DNA of 64,000 nt from Oscillospiraceae bacterium (GCA_015067945.1 SVLM01000003.1:1-64000); one strand, 5' to 3'. Positions 7,158 to 14,822 are shown, counted from the first letter of the stretch. Translations and numbers: made by a program. The notes: generated from the sequence alone by a model not told the origin.

Positions 7158-8972
7158 TCAGAAGAGCAGATCAACATGGTTGCTTCGCAGCCAGTAATCG
7201 ATTTGTAAAAGGTAGGCTATGGTTTGTGGTTTTCGCATCAGCTGACCGTACCAGGGCCAGAGACTGTCCTTCTCCATAATATCCCGTGCTGCCTGCCTGG
7301 AAATCAGCGAAAACAGCGGTGCATCAGGGTCTGAAAGCAAAGCCTCCAGCCGTGCCTTCATCATAGCCAGGTATTTCGGGTCGAAGGTCTTGGGGTACGG
7401 GCTTTTCTTACGCCACATGACCTCATCGGGCAGCCAGCCTTCCATTGCGTGGCGAAGCAGCCCCTTTTCCCTGCCCTGCCAGTCCTTGAATTCCCACGGC
7501 ACTCCATATAGGTACTCCGCAATACGATGGTCACAAAACGGCACGCGTACCTCCAGACCGGAGTACATACTCATGCGGTCTTTTCTGTCTAAAAGGGTCT
7601 GCATGAACCACTGCTGATTCAGATTCACCATTTCCTTCATCCGACGCTCCAGCGGTGATGTGCCGGGCAGGATATCGCTTTGCCGACAGGTATCCAGATA
7701 ACGCTGACGGACATAGTCCATCCCGTCGATCTTTGTGGCCAGTTCCGGCGACAGCATACTACAACGTTGGGCAGTATTCTGTGCCCAGGGAAAACCGTCC
7801 GCATCCCGAATCTTTGGATCCCTATACCATGGATAGCCGCCAAAGATCTCATCTGCACATTCCCCGGACAATGCCACCGTCACATGCTCCCGGATTTGCT
7901 TGCAAAAGACCAGCAGTGAGAAATCCACATCCGCCATGCCGGGCAGGTCCCTGGCATCCGTTGATTCCTCCAAGGCAGCCTCTAAATCCTCCGGAGAAAG
8001 GATGCACCAGTGGTGGTCTGTATGCAACGAGTCTTGCATCAAACGGATATAGTAGCCGTCGGAATTGGGCTGAAAGGCATTGGGGACAAAATACTTGTCA
8101 TTGTCCAGATAGTCCACAGAAAATGTGCGGAGGGTTTCCGGCATTTGCCTGGCACAGACAGCAGTGATCAGGCTCGAATCCAAGCCTCCGGACAAAAATG
8201 TGCCCACGGGCACATCCGATACCGTCTGGCGGCGAATGGCATCCAAGACCAATTCCCGCACATGCTCCGCCGTTTCTCTGAAGGATTCTCTGTGCTCACG
8301 ATCCCTGAGGCTCCAGTATTGCTGTATATGCAGGCGGCCGTGTTCATAATAACCGCACCAGCCGGGCTTCAACTCCATAATTCCGCGAAATACGCCGCAA
8401 CCCGGTGTTGTGCCGGGGCCTAACAGTAAAATCTCCGCTGCCCCTTCTTCGTCCAATTCCGACCGTACCGATGGATAACGAAGAATGGTCTTAATCTCCG
8501 AAGCAAAAATCAAGCCACCTTCGTGTTCCTTGTAAAACAGCGGCTTGACACCCATCCGATCTCTTGCCATGAACAGACGCTCCGCATTTTCCTCCCACAC
8601 AGCAAACGCAAAAATACCATTGCATTTTGCGAGAACCTCCTGCCCCCACTGGGCATAACCATGGAGCAGCACCTCCGTATCGGAGTGACCGGAAAAGCAG
8701 TGCCCCAGAGCCGTTAGCTCCCTGCGAAGCTCTGCCGTATTATAAAGCTCACCATTATAGACGATCGTATAGTGCTCATCCCCCCAATGCAGCGTCATCG
8801 GCTGACGACCTCCTGCCGGATCAATAACCACCAGACGGGCGTGGAGCAGTGTGCAGCGTTGATGTTGATACCAGTGGGAGCTGTCCGGCCCACGCCGCAG
8901 CATGGTTTTCAGCATAGTGTTTATCAGTCTTTCACTGACCTGCAAATCGATCATACCGGCAATGGCACACAT
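7158..8972 (-). CDS. asnB: Asparagine synthase, glutamine-hydrolysing
   Basis: Makes asparagine from aspartate, ATP and glutamine. The chosen start gives MCAIAG, whose Cys2 becomes the N-terminal nucleophile of the glutaminase domain (also VYNGELYN, SDTEVLLHGY, RDRMGVKPLFY). The C-terminal synthetase has the ATP pyrophosphatase loop SGGLDSS at residues 261-267. The 604 residues match the usual AsnB length. An upstream in-frame extension is rejected because AGGAGG stands right before this ATG and the nucleophile must be residue 2. It is a single gene with its own terminator. Members of this family sometimes act on other amides, for example in peptidoglycan, so the asparagine role is likely but not proven. 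Confidence 0.93.
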   Translation of the reverse strand: MCAIAGMIDLQVSERLINTMLKTMLRRGPDSSHWYQHQRCTLLHARLVVIDPAGGRQPMTLHWGDEHYTIVYNGELYNTAELRRELTALGHCFSGHSDTEVLLHGYAQWGQEVLAKCNGIFAFAVWEENAERLFMARDRMGVKPLFYKEHEGGLIFASEIKTILRYPSVRSELDEEGAAEILLLGPGTTPGCGVFRGIMELKPGWCGYYEHGRLHIQQYWSLRDREHRESFRETAEHVRELVLDAIRRQTVSDVPVGTFLSGGLDSSLITAVCARQMPETLRTFSVDYLDNDKYFVPNAFQPNSDGYYIRLMQDSLHTDHHWCILSPEDLEAALEESTDARDLPGMADVDFSLLVFCKQIREHVTVALSGECADEIFGGYPWYRDPKIRDADGFPWAQNTAQRCSMLSPELATKIDGMDYVRQRYLDTCRQSDILPGTSPLERRMKEMVNLNQQWFMQTLLDRKDRMSMYSGLEVRVPFCDHRIAEYLYGVPWEFKDWQGREKGLLRHAMEGWLPDEVMWRKKSPYPKTFDPKYLAMMKARLEALLSDPDAPLFSLISRQAARDIMEKDSLWPWYGQLMRKPQTIAYLLQIDYWLRSNHVDLLF

Positions 8973-9070
8973 AGAATTCCTCCTTTCACAAAGCATTTTA
9001 TGCCTGCATATCATTTTTTGGCACGGATATTCCGTTGCAAAACCGCACAAAATGCCATAGGGTGATAACG

Positions 9071-9499
9071 ATGAAAACAAATAAGGAAATCCTTTCTTCC
9101 CTGCTGAAAACCACACAGATGGGGCAGATCGGTATTCGCTGCGTACAAAAACAAGCTGAAGATCCCAAATTAAAGCAGGCATTGGAGTCCCAGCTCAGAG
9201 AGTATGATTCCATTGAACGGGAGGCCCACAACATTGCCAATATGCGTGGCTGGGTACTGCCGGAGCTGAATCCGGGAATCCGGGCTATGTCGGAAATGAT
9301 GACCCGTATGAAGCTGATGGGCGGTCGAAAGGATTCCAAGATCGCAGGCATGATGATCCAAGGAAACACCAAGGGTGTAATCACAAGTCTTAAGAATCTG
9401 CACCAATATCCAAACCGGGACAGCCGAATTGAAGAGCTTTCCAACAAGCTGCTGGAGAAAGAAAACGACAATATCCGACAGATGGAGCCCTATCTTTGA
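9071..9499 (+). CDS. Helical ferritin-like protein (DUF2383-like), possible spore-associated
   Basis: A 142-residue, almost entirely alpha-helical protein with no signal peptide: NKEILSSLLKTTQMGQIGIR, LKQALESQLREYDSIERE, SRIEELSNKLLEKENDNIR. The spacing of four long helices resembles ferritin-like bundles of the DUF2383/CotF type, but a clear metal site is not obvious. ATG 9071 follows AGGGTGATAACG; an earlier in-frame ATG at 9035 has no such site. Its own terminator follows, and the next locus carries SpoIID-like and peptidoglycan-binding genes, so a role in spores or envelope is possible. Function is not known. Confidence 0.75.
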   Translation: MKTNKEILSSLLKTTQMGQIGIRCVQKQAEDPKLKQALESQLREYDSIEREAHNIANMRGWVLPELNPGIRAMSEMMTRMKLMGGRKDSKIAGMMIQGNTKGVITSLKNLHQYPNRDSRIEELSNKLLEKENDNIRQMEPYL

Positions 9500-9500
9500 A

Positions 9501-9532
9501 AAAAATCCTTCCTCATCCGGGGAAGGATTTTT
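9501..9532 (+). terminator. Terminator after the ferritin-like gene
   Basis: An 11-bp stem (9502-9512 with 9521-9531) ending in a T run, directly after the stop codon. Confidence 0.85.
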
Positions 9533-9589
9533 CACCATCGGTACATATCCTGCATATACTGTTTTCACAAGCCGAAAGGAGGTATTACT

Positions 9590-9970
9590 CTGAGTGCAAC
9601 AGGTTACTTGCAGGTACACGCCTATTCCAGTTTTGCACAGATCCCGCTAAAGGATGTAGCCATTTCCGTTACCGCACCGGACGGAATGGCTATCGCTATG
9701 AAGCTTACCGACCGCAGTGGCAGAATCGAGCCAATTGCGATCCCCACACCGGACACAGAGCTTAGCCAAGCCCCCGACCCGGGGCAGACACCCTTTGCCA
9801 CCGTTACACTCCATGCTCGACTCAAAGGCTATGAGCAGATCACAGCAGAAAATATACAGATTTTCCCGGGCACTGTAACATATCAGGATTTGGAGATGAT
9901 TCCACTGTCGGAGCTGCCCAGTCAGTGGAGCAAATACGAACTGTTTGACACACCGCCGCAGCAGCTATAG
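9590..9970 (+). CDS. Small beta-rich protein with carboxypeptidase-regulatory-like fold, CTG start
   Basis: The protein reads (M)SATGYLQVHAYSS, then PLKDVAISVTAPDG, MKLTDRSGRIEPIAIP and TVTLHARLKGYEQITAENI. This pattern fits a single prealbumin-like or carboxypeptidase-regulatory beta sandwich. No ATG fits. A strong AAAGGAGGT (9575-9583) is correctly spaced from CTG at 9590; the next candidate, TTG at 9608, is too far downstream and would remove conserved-looking residues. It is the first of three genes, 9 bases before a SpoIID-like gene and followed by a peptidoglycan-binding protein. It has no signal peptide. I infer a structural or regulatory partner of the next gene during sporulation or cell wall remodelling. 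Confidence 0.75.
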   Translation: MSATGYLQVHAYSSFAQIPLKDVAISVTAPDGMAIAMKLTDRSGRIEPIAIPTPDTELSQAPDPGQTPFATVTLHARLKGYEQITAENIQIFPGTVTYQDLEMIPLSELPSQWSKYELFDTPPQQL

Positions 9971-9979
9971 GAGGTAGAT

Positions 9980-11215
9980 ATGCCAACTGTCATACCTTTT
10001 GTACCCCAGAACATCACCGTACATTTGGGCCCTCCCTCTTCATCTGCTGCCAATGTAACTGTACCGTTCATAGACTATGTAAAAAATGTGGCATCCAGTG
10101 AAATTTACCCCACATGGGAGGAAAGTGCCCTCCGGGCAAACATTCTGGCCATCGTCTCTTTTGCGTTAAACCGTGTCTACACGGAGTTTTATCGCAGCCG
10201 CGGCTATGATTTCGACATCACCAGCAGCACGGCGTACGACCAGTATTTCGTTAACGGACGCAGCTATTTCAGTAATGTTTCCCGGTTAGTGGATGAGCTG
10301 TTCAACGATTACCTGCGGCGACCGGGCTTCGTCGAACCCCTGGCAGCCAAATTCTGCAACGGCACCACCGTTACTTGCGAGGGATTAAGCCAATGGGGCA
10401 GTCAAAATTTGGCTCAGCAGGGACAAAGCTCCACACAAATTCTGCGAAACTATTACGGCAATGTGGAGATCGTAAACAACGCTCCCATTCGTGGAATCAC
10501 CTCCTCCTATCCGGGTACGCCCCTGCGGAGGGGCAGCACCGGGCCCAATGTGGTCGTCATACAGGTGGAGCTGAACCGCATTGCACAAAATTACCCTGCC
10601 ATACCAAAAATACCGGTGGTAGACGGGATTTTCGGCAGTCGGACAGAGGCCTCCGTCCGGGCCTTTCAGGAGATTTTCGATTTGACCCCCGACGGAGTCG
10701 TAGGTCCTGCCACATGGTACTCTCTTGTACGGCTATACACAGCAGTGACCAATCTATCGGAGCTTCGCAGTCAGGGACAGCAGTATTATTCCATCAGCTG
10801 GGAGTATCCCAATTCCTATTACGAGGGCGACACCGGTAACAGCATCCGGTTTCTGCAGTATATGCTGTCGGTTCTGTCTGCCTACATCAACGATATCCCA
10901 AGGGTGGAAGTGGACGGCATCTTTGGTCCGGCTACACGGGAAGCCGTGATTGCTGCCCAAAGATGGTTCGGTTTGCCTCAGACCGGCAATGTGGATGCGG
11001 CCACTTGGGATGAGATATACGATCAATACTCAGGTATCGAGAACACAAGCCTGCGGGATGGGGAGCGATTCCCAGAGGGCGGTGCTGTTCCGGCATTTTC
11101 CGGCAATAATACAAACCGCAGCCGCTATAACCGCACAACTACCATGACCCAGTTCCCAGGTGCTGATCTGCGTATGGGTAATCAGGATGCAGTTCGTCAG
11201 GAGGTGATACGATGA
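9980..11215 (+). CDS. SpoIID-like protein with two peptidoglycan-binding domains
   Basis: Residues about 35-150 resemble the SpoIID/LytB domain (ALRANILAIVSFALNRVYTE, SRGYDFDITSSTAYDQYFV, TCEGLSQWGSQNLAQQG). SpoIID members cleave or bind glycan strands in spore engulfment and germination. Two PG_binding_1 repeats follow, each with VDGIFG and a later TW (IPVVDGIFGSRTEASVRAFQ; VEVDGIFGPATREAVIAAQR). No signal peptide is seen, which is unusual for a wall enzyme but common for proteins packed into spores. The start has GGAGGTAGAT upstream. The stop overlaps the next gene by 4 bases. Catalysis is inferred from family only. Confidence 0.8.
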   Translation: MPTVIPFVPQNITVHLGPPSSSAANVTVPFIDYVKNVASSEIYPTWEESALRANILAIVSFALNRVYTEFYRSRGYDFDITSSTAYDQYFVNGRSYFSNVSRLVDELFNDYLRRPGFVEPLAAKFCNGTTVTCEGLSQWGSQNLAQQGQSSTQILRNYYGNVEIVNNAPIRGITSSYPGTPLRRGSTGPNVVVIQVELNRIAQNYPAIPKIPVVDGIFGSRTEASVRAFQEIFDLTPDGVVGPATWYSLVRLYTAVTNLSELRSQGQQYYSISWEYPNSYYEGDTGNSIRFLQYMLSVLSAYINDIPRVEVDGIFGPATREAVIAAQRWFGLPQTGNVDAATWDEIYDQYSGIENTSLRDGERFPEGGAVPAFSGNNTNRSRYNRTTTMTQFPGADLRMGNQDAVRQEVIR

Positions 11216-11754
11216 GACCGCCCGAATCCTTTGTGGGGCAGCCGGTAAGAAGCCTGCAGACCATGCTGCGGGTCATCGCACAAAACGAAAGCAATCAACC
11301 CAGTGTGATCCCGGATGGCATTTATGGAGCCCAGACCACCGCCGCCGTGTCTGCATTCCAAAGAAGCAGAGGTCTGCCGGTTACGGGTGTCGCCAATCAG
11401 GAAACCTGGGATGCCATCGTTGCGGCATACGAACCGGCGTTGGTTTTGGTTGGTGAAGCCGAGCCAATTGCAGTAATCTTTGAGCCAAACGAAGTGATCG
11501 TAGCCGGGCAGCAACATCCGAATTTGTATCTCGCCCAGGGTATACTGACCGTGCTTTCTCAGGTCTATGGCAGCATCACACCGCCCTCTCTGAACGGCAC
11601 ACTGGATATGCCCACCGGCCAATCCCTTTCATCCTTTCAGCGGCTCAACGATCTGCCGGAAACGGGAGAACTGGACCGGATAACATGGCAGCGGCTGGCA
11701 CTGCAGTACCCCGGTGCGGCTTCTTTGGCACTGCGAACCGAAGATCGGGACTAA
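11212..11754 (+). CDS. Peptidoglycan-binding protein with two PG_binding_1-like domains
   Basis: The 180-residue protein has a clear first peptidoglycan-binding domain (VRSLQTMLRVIAQN, VIPDGIYGAQTTAAVSAFQR, ETWDAIVAAYE) and a more divergent second one (LYLAQGILTVLSQVYG, NGTLDMPTGQSLSSFQRLND, ITWQRLALQYPG). It has neither signal peptide nor catalytic domain. An ATGA overlap with the SpoIID-like gene implies coupled translation, so it likely serves as an accessory binding subunit for that protein. No terminator is obvious before the next promoter. Confidence 0.85.
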   Translation: MRPPESFVGQPVRSLQTMLRVIAQNESNQPSVIPDGIYGAQTTAAVSAFQRSRGLPVTGVANQETWDAIVAAYEPALVLVGEAEPIAVIFEPNEVIVAGQQHPNLYLAQGILTVLSQVYGSITPPSLNGTLDMPTGQSLSSFQRLNDLPETGELDRITWQRLALQYPGAASLALRTEDRD

Positions 11755-11779
11755 TTTTCAATTTATTAACAGAAAATGC

Positions 11780-11807
11780 TTGATTCTTCCTAAAAAATGC
11801 CTATAAT
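11780..11807 (+). promoter_or_regulatory. Promoter of the phosphatidyltransferase gene
   Basis: TTGATT, 16 bases, TATAAT. The predicted transcription start falls near 11814, on top of the first ATG at 11813. That supports translation from the ATG at 11849. Confidence 0.75.
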
Positions 11808-11848
11808 AGAATATGATGCACGCAGAAGAGCGGCATGGAGGAAAGAGC

Positions 11849-12454
11849 ATGATCATCAAAGATTGGAAAAAAGATATCATTACCATACCAAATCTGCTCA
11901 GCCTGTTCCGTTTGGTTTTGATCCCGGTTTATGTTGTGATCTACCTGAACGCTCAGGATGTGACGGATTACTATATCGCCGGCAGTATTTTGGCCGTTTC
12001 CTGTCTGACCGATGCCATTGACGGAAAGATTGCCCGGCACTTTAACATGATTTCGAATTTGGGCAAAATTCTGGATCCCCTGGCAGACAAGGCAACCCAG
12101 TTTACGCTGATCCTTTGCCTTGCGATCCGCAACCCCGTGCTGTGGATTTTGGTCGCACTGTTTGTTGTAAAGGAAAGTTTTCAGCTCATCGCTGGCCTTA
12201 TGATCCTGCGGCGTGGTAAGATCCTCTCCGGTGCACTGTTGGCAGGCAAAATCAGCACTGCTGTGCTGTTTGTAAGCTTAATCGTGATGGTCCTCTTCCC
12301 CCAGTTGGATACCAAAACTATTCAAATCATTACATTAGTGGATAGCGGTGTGCTGCTGGCCTCCTTTATTGGTTATGCAAGGCTCTACTACACCCACTCC
12401 CCCATGATCCAGGAACTGGAAGACAATAGCGAAAACGAAAAATCCTCCGGCTGA
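11849..12454 (+). CDS. pgsA: CDP-alcohol phosphatidyltransferase, probably phosphatidylglycerophosphate synthase
   Basis: An integral membrane enzyme that transfers a phosphatidyl group from CDP-diacylglycerol to an alcohol. The family signature DG(x)2AR(x)8G(x)3D(x)3D is complete in DGKIAR...NLGKILDPLADK. Several hydrophobic helices follow (LWILVALFVVKESFQLIAGL, GALLAGKISTAVLFVSLIV). The substrate, glycerol-3-phosphate versus another alcohol, cannot be fixed from sequence, but the length and N-terminal TIPNLLSLFRL suit PgsA. GGAGG precedes the chosen ATG. The stop codon lies in the loop of the following terminator hairpin. Confidence 0.85.
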   Translation: MIIKDWKKDIITIPNLLSLFRLVLIPVYVVIYLNAQDVTDYYIAGSILAVSCLTDAIDGKIARHFNMISNLGKILDPLADKATQFTLILCLAIRNPVLWILVALFVVKESFQLIAGLMILRRGKILSGALLAGKISTAVLFVSLIVMVLFPQLDTKTIQIITLVDSGVLLASFIGYARLYYTHSPMIQELEDNSENEKSSG

Positions 12455-12466
12455 GCCGGAGGATTT
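12440..12466. terminator. Bidirectional terminator containing the pgsA stop codon in its loop
   Basis: A 12-bp stem (12440-12451 with 12455-12466) whose 3-base loop is the TGA stop. The minus side runs into TTTTTCG and serves the convergent membrane protein gene. Confidence 0.85.
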
Positions 12467-12469
12467 CTA

Positions 12470-13300
12470 TTATGCTGTTTGTTCAACGGCAGGCTTTTGG
12501 GAAATCTTGCGTGCAATAAGCCAAACCAGCATAGCCAGCAGCTGCATCACATAAGCCGCTGCGGCGAAGCCAATGATGTAGATCACCAGACTCCAGGGAT
12601 AAGGCACAACCGCCTGAACGTTGGAATATAACGGCAGATGACCGGGCTGATGGGGGCTGATGTAGAACATATTGAAGCCCTCAGTTTCCAGCAAGCCGGA
12701 CTGGAACGCCCATTCATTCATGCCCATGGCCACCAGAAGGAAGAATGCAAAAACGGGGATAGCCTTCAGAACGGTCTTAAAGCCCAGCTTTACATAGCCG
12801 GTAGCCATCAAATAGATGGCAAGGAAGATCATACTTCCGTGGCAGACCATGGTTTGGATATTGATACCGATGGTGTCGATAAAAACATCGCCGGGATAGA
12901 CCATAACTGCAGCACCGGCAAACAGGGAGAAGGTTGTCATGTACGCACAGGCAGCTTCGTGAATCCTTCCCTTCTTGGTCAATGCGGCCAGCAGGCCAAC
13001 ATACATGGGTGTGGAACAAAACTGCAGAGGGAAAGCGTACCACTGATAGTCCCAAGACAGCCCCTCGGTATAGCAAACGCTGAAATTGAGTTGTTTATAA
13101 ATTTCCAGGACGATGACAATGATCGTGGTGATCAGCAACACCTTCCGCTGGCGGTCAGCCGGGTGCCTGCGGTGCCACAAACTCAATACGATTGCTCCGC
13201 CGATACTGATTATCAACCACATAATATGGAACCACCCCAGCATAGTGGGTCTTTCCATCGATGCATCCAACATCTGGAATACAGATCTAAGAAATTCCAC
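12470..13300 (-). CDS. YwaF/TIGR02206-family integral membrane protein, copy 1
   Basis: A protein of about 276 residues with roughly six to seven transmembrane helices (GWFHIMWLIISIGGAIVL, VLLITTIIVIVLEIYKQL, MIFLAIYLMATGYV, SLVIYIIGFAAAAYVM). The hallmark YQWYAFPLQFCSTPMY stretch is shared with the copy at 27168. GTG 13300 is the likely start: GGAGG lies 7 bases upstream, whereas the ATG at 13330 coincides with the expected transcription start. The family is widespread in Firmicutes and spirochaetes and has no settled function. Confidence 0.85.
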   Translation of the reverse strand: MEFLRSVFQMLDASMERPTMLGWFHIMWLIISIGGAIVLSLWHRRHPADRQRKVLLITTIIVIVLEIYKQLNFSVCYTEGLSWDYQWYAFPLQFCSTPMYVGLLAALTKKGRIHEAACAYMTTFSLFAGAAVMVYPGDVFIDTIGINIQTMVCHGSMIFLAIYLMATGYVKLGFKTVLKAIPVFAFFLLVAMGMNEWAFQSGLLETEGFNMFYISPHQPGHLPLYSNVQAVVPYPWSLVIYIIGFAAAAYVMQLLAMLVWLIARKISQKPAVEQTA

Positions 13301-13335
13301 AGGAACACCTCCAATTTTCGCACTTTTCATCGATG

Positions 13336-13363
13336 ATTATAGCATAATCTTAAGAAATGTCAC
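13336..13363 (-). promoter_or_regulatory. Promoter of the first YwaF-family gene
   Basis: GTGACA (13363-13358), 16 bases, then TATAAT (13341-13336), preceded by TGC as an extended -10. Confidence 0.65.
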
Positions 13364-13578
13364 TTTAAGGTTTTCTTAAATAGTCGTTCGTATTTCCACG
13401 CAAAAACAGATGTTTTCTTTGCGTAAACAAAAATCGCAAATGATGGATTTATTAACAAAAAAAGTTTTGTTGGGTCGCCCATTTGCGAGTATTTCAGATA
13501 TTGACTGTGGTATTTGCTTTTCTGCGGAAAAGCCAGGTTGGTTGCAACATGCCACCGGCATGTTGCTAAGAGCCGCCT

Positions 13579-13668
13579 TTCAAATCCCTCCTTCTGAATG
13601 CCATGCCAAACAAAAAAGACCACCCGGTGGGTGGTCTTTTTTGTTTGGCGGAGAAGGAGGGATTTGAA
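13579..13668. repeat. Long inverted repeat spanning the tRNA-Ser 3' end and terminator
   Basis: The left arm (13579-13595 and 13605-13625) is the exact complement of the right arm (13629-13649 and 13652-13668): 38 matched bases, interrupted by 9 versus 2 unpaired bases. The right arm is the T-arm and acceptor end of tRNA-Ser plus its terminator, so the left arm is an inverted copy of that segment. Confidence 0.85.
13612..13642 (-). terminator. Terminator of tRNA-Ser
   Basis: A perfect 14-bp stem with a 3-base loop, bounded by six A and six T bases, directly after the encoded CCA. Confidence 0.88.
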
Positions 13669-13737
13669 CCCTCGATACCCTTTTGGGGTATACACGATTT
13701 CCAATCGTGCGCGCTCGGCCAGCTACGCGACTTCTCC
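13646..13737 (-). tRNA. tRNA-Ser(GGA)
   Basis: A 92-base class II tRNA. The acceptor strands GGAGAAG/CTTCTCC pair, the anticodon loop TTGGAAA gives GGA, a long variable arm (TACCCC/GGGGTA-like) is present, the T-loop reads GTTCAAATC, and the discriminator G is followed by an encoded CCA. Confidence 0.95.
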
Positions 13738-13766
13738 ATAACGCATTCCTTGCGGTCAGCCTTGAT

Positions 13767-13795
13767 ATATTACAACACTTCCCCTGCTTTGTCAA
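13767..13795 (-). promoter_or_regulatory. Promoter of tRNA-Ser
   Basis: TTGACA, 17 bases and TAATAT on the minus strand, about 30 bases upstream of the tRNA 5' end. Confidence 0.75.
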
Positions 13796-13850
13796 GAGTA
13801 TTTTTACAAAATATCGCATTGTTTTTCCAACCATTTTCATCTGGCTTTTC

Positions 13851-13879
13851 TTGACACAGAACCCGCCATCGGCTACAAT
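13851..13879 (+). promoter_or_regulatory. Promoter of the FMN reductase gene
   Basis: TTGACA, 17 bases and TACAAT, about 30 bases before the ATG. Confidence 0.8.
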
Positions 13880-13907
13880 AAGGAAAACATATTTTGGAGG
13901 GATATAC

Positions 13908-14528
13908 ATGAAAGTTCTTCTTATCAACGGCAGCCCCCGTCAGCACGGCTGCACCTATACCGCACTGACCGAGGCAGCTAAGGCACTGAATCGTAATGGT
14001 ATCGACACCGAAATCCTTTGGGTCGGTGCTCAGAGCGTGCCCGGATGCACCGCCTGCGGCAGTTGCAAAAAGACCGGAAAGTGCATTTTTGATGATCTGG
14101 TGAATCGAATCGTCGAAAACATCGACAGCTACGATGGTTTTGTCTTCGGCACACCGGTATATTATGGCGGCCCCAGCGGTCAGATCCTGGCTCTGATGAA
14201 CCGGCTGTTCTACACCGTCGCTCCCAAAATGGCCGGAAAGCCGGTGTCCGCAGTGGTTTCCTGCCGCCGTGGCGGTGCCAGTGCAGCGTTCCAGCAGATG
14301 AATATGCACTTCATGATAACAAATATGATCGTCATCACCAGCCAGTACTGGAATCAGGTTCACGGCAATACGCCCGAGGAAGTGATGCAGGATACAGAGG
14401 GCCTGCAAACCATGCGGACCATGGCCGAGAACATGACCTATGTTCTTCGTTGTATCGAAGCAGGCAAAACCGCAGGCGTGCCCTACCCTGCCTATGAACC
14501 CAAGGAACGGACCAATTTCATCCGCTGA
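13908..14528 (+). CDS. Flavodoxin-fold NADPH-dependent FMN reductase
   Basis: The 206-residue protein opens with KVLLINGSPRQHGCTYTAL, the phosphate-binding loop of the NADPH-dependent FMN reductase/iron-sulfur flavoprotein group. The cysteine cluster PGCTACGSCKKTGKC and the flavin loop GTPVYYGGPSG follow. This cysteine spacing is typical of clostridial iron-sulfur flavoproteins and related multimeric flavodoxins, so it may carry a metal cluster or redox-active cysteines. Substrates are unknown; such proteins reduce quinones, nitro compounds or oxygen species. GGAGGG precedes the ATG. No terminator follows, but a strong tRNA promoter does. Confidence 0.85.
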   Translation: MKVLLINGSPRQHGCTYTALTEAAKALNRNGIDTEILWVGAQSVPGCTACGSCKKTGKCIFDDLVNRIVENIDSYDGFVFGTPVYYGGPSGQILALMNRLFYTVAPKMAGKPVSAVVSCRRGGASAAFQQMNMHFMITNMIVITSQYWNQVHGNTPEEVMQDTEGLQTMRTMAENMTYVLRCIEAGKTAGVPYPAYEPKERTNFIR

Positions 14529-14544
14529 GGATTACAAAAAGCTG

Positions 14545-14573
14545 TTGACATTCCGACCGAAAGCCGATATAAT
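14545..14573 (+). promoter_or_regulatory. Promoter of tRNA-Thr
   Basis: Exact TTGACA, 17 bases, exact TATAAT, just upstream of the tRNA. Confidence 0.88.
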
Positions 14574-14585
14574 GACTGGGCGAAT

Positions 14586-14661
14586 GCTAGTGTAGCACAG
14601 TCGGTAGTGCATCTCACTCGTAATGAGAAGGTCGCCTGTTCGAGTCAGGTCACTAGCTCCA
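14586..14661 (+). tRNA. tRNA-Thr(CGT)
   Basis: A 76-base tRNA with acceptor GCTAGTG/CACTAGC, anticodon loop CTCGTAA (anticodon CGT), T-loop TTCGAGTC and encoded CCA. A 20-base copy of its 3' end recurs at 14803-14822. Confidence 0.95.
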
Positions 14662-14663
14662 AT

Positions 14664-14700
14664 GAACACCGGGGTCTTACGGCTTCGGTGTTCTTTGTTT
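14664..14700 (+). terminator. Terminator of tRNA-Thr
   Basis: GAACACCG (14664-14671) pairs with CGGTGTTC (14686-14693), followed by TTTGTTT. Confidence 0.8.
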
Positions 14701-14802
14701 AGCGGCGAAATGACTCGAACGGCTAAATGCAACGCGGATGAGCGTTGCCGGCTCGTGCTTGAACGATCCGAACCTTAATTTTCGCCTTGGCGAAAATGCA
14801 AT

Positions 14803-14822
14803 GAGTCAGGTCACTAGCTCCA
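14803..14822 (+). repeat. Direct repeat of the tRNA-Thr 3' end
   Basis: These 20 bases are identical to 14642-14661, covering half the T-arm, the acceptor strand and CCA. The size and position fit an integrase attachment core or a truncated tRNA gene. Confidence 0.85.

Larger units (their letters stand above)
13301..13645. other. Intergenic region between the YwaF-family gene and tRNA-Ser
   Basis: This stretch holds the YwaF-family promoter, a perfect 10-bp hairpin (13544-13553 with 13557-13566, no T run), and the left arm of a long inverted repeat that mirrors the 3' end of tRNA-Ser. No credible protein gene was found. Confidence 0.6.

Noticed and set aside
9022..9045. TGGCAC and TTGCA before the ferritin-like gene, resembling a sigma-54 promoter
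   Set aside because: The spacing is about ten bases between the elements, not the required five.
9549..9570. Sequence resembling a sporulation sigma-E promoter before the SpoIID-like locus
   Set aside because: A CATATACT-like -10 is present, but no -35 element lies at the right distance.
14532..14732. Open frame over tRNA-Thr on the minus strand with SDLTRTGDLLITSE
   Set aside because: This peptide is a well-known false product of reading through tRNA genes on the wrong strand.
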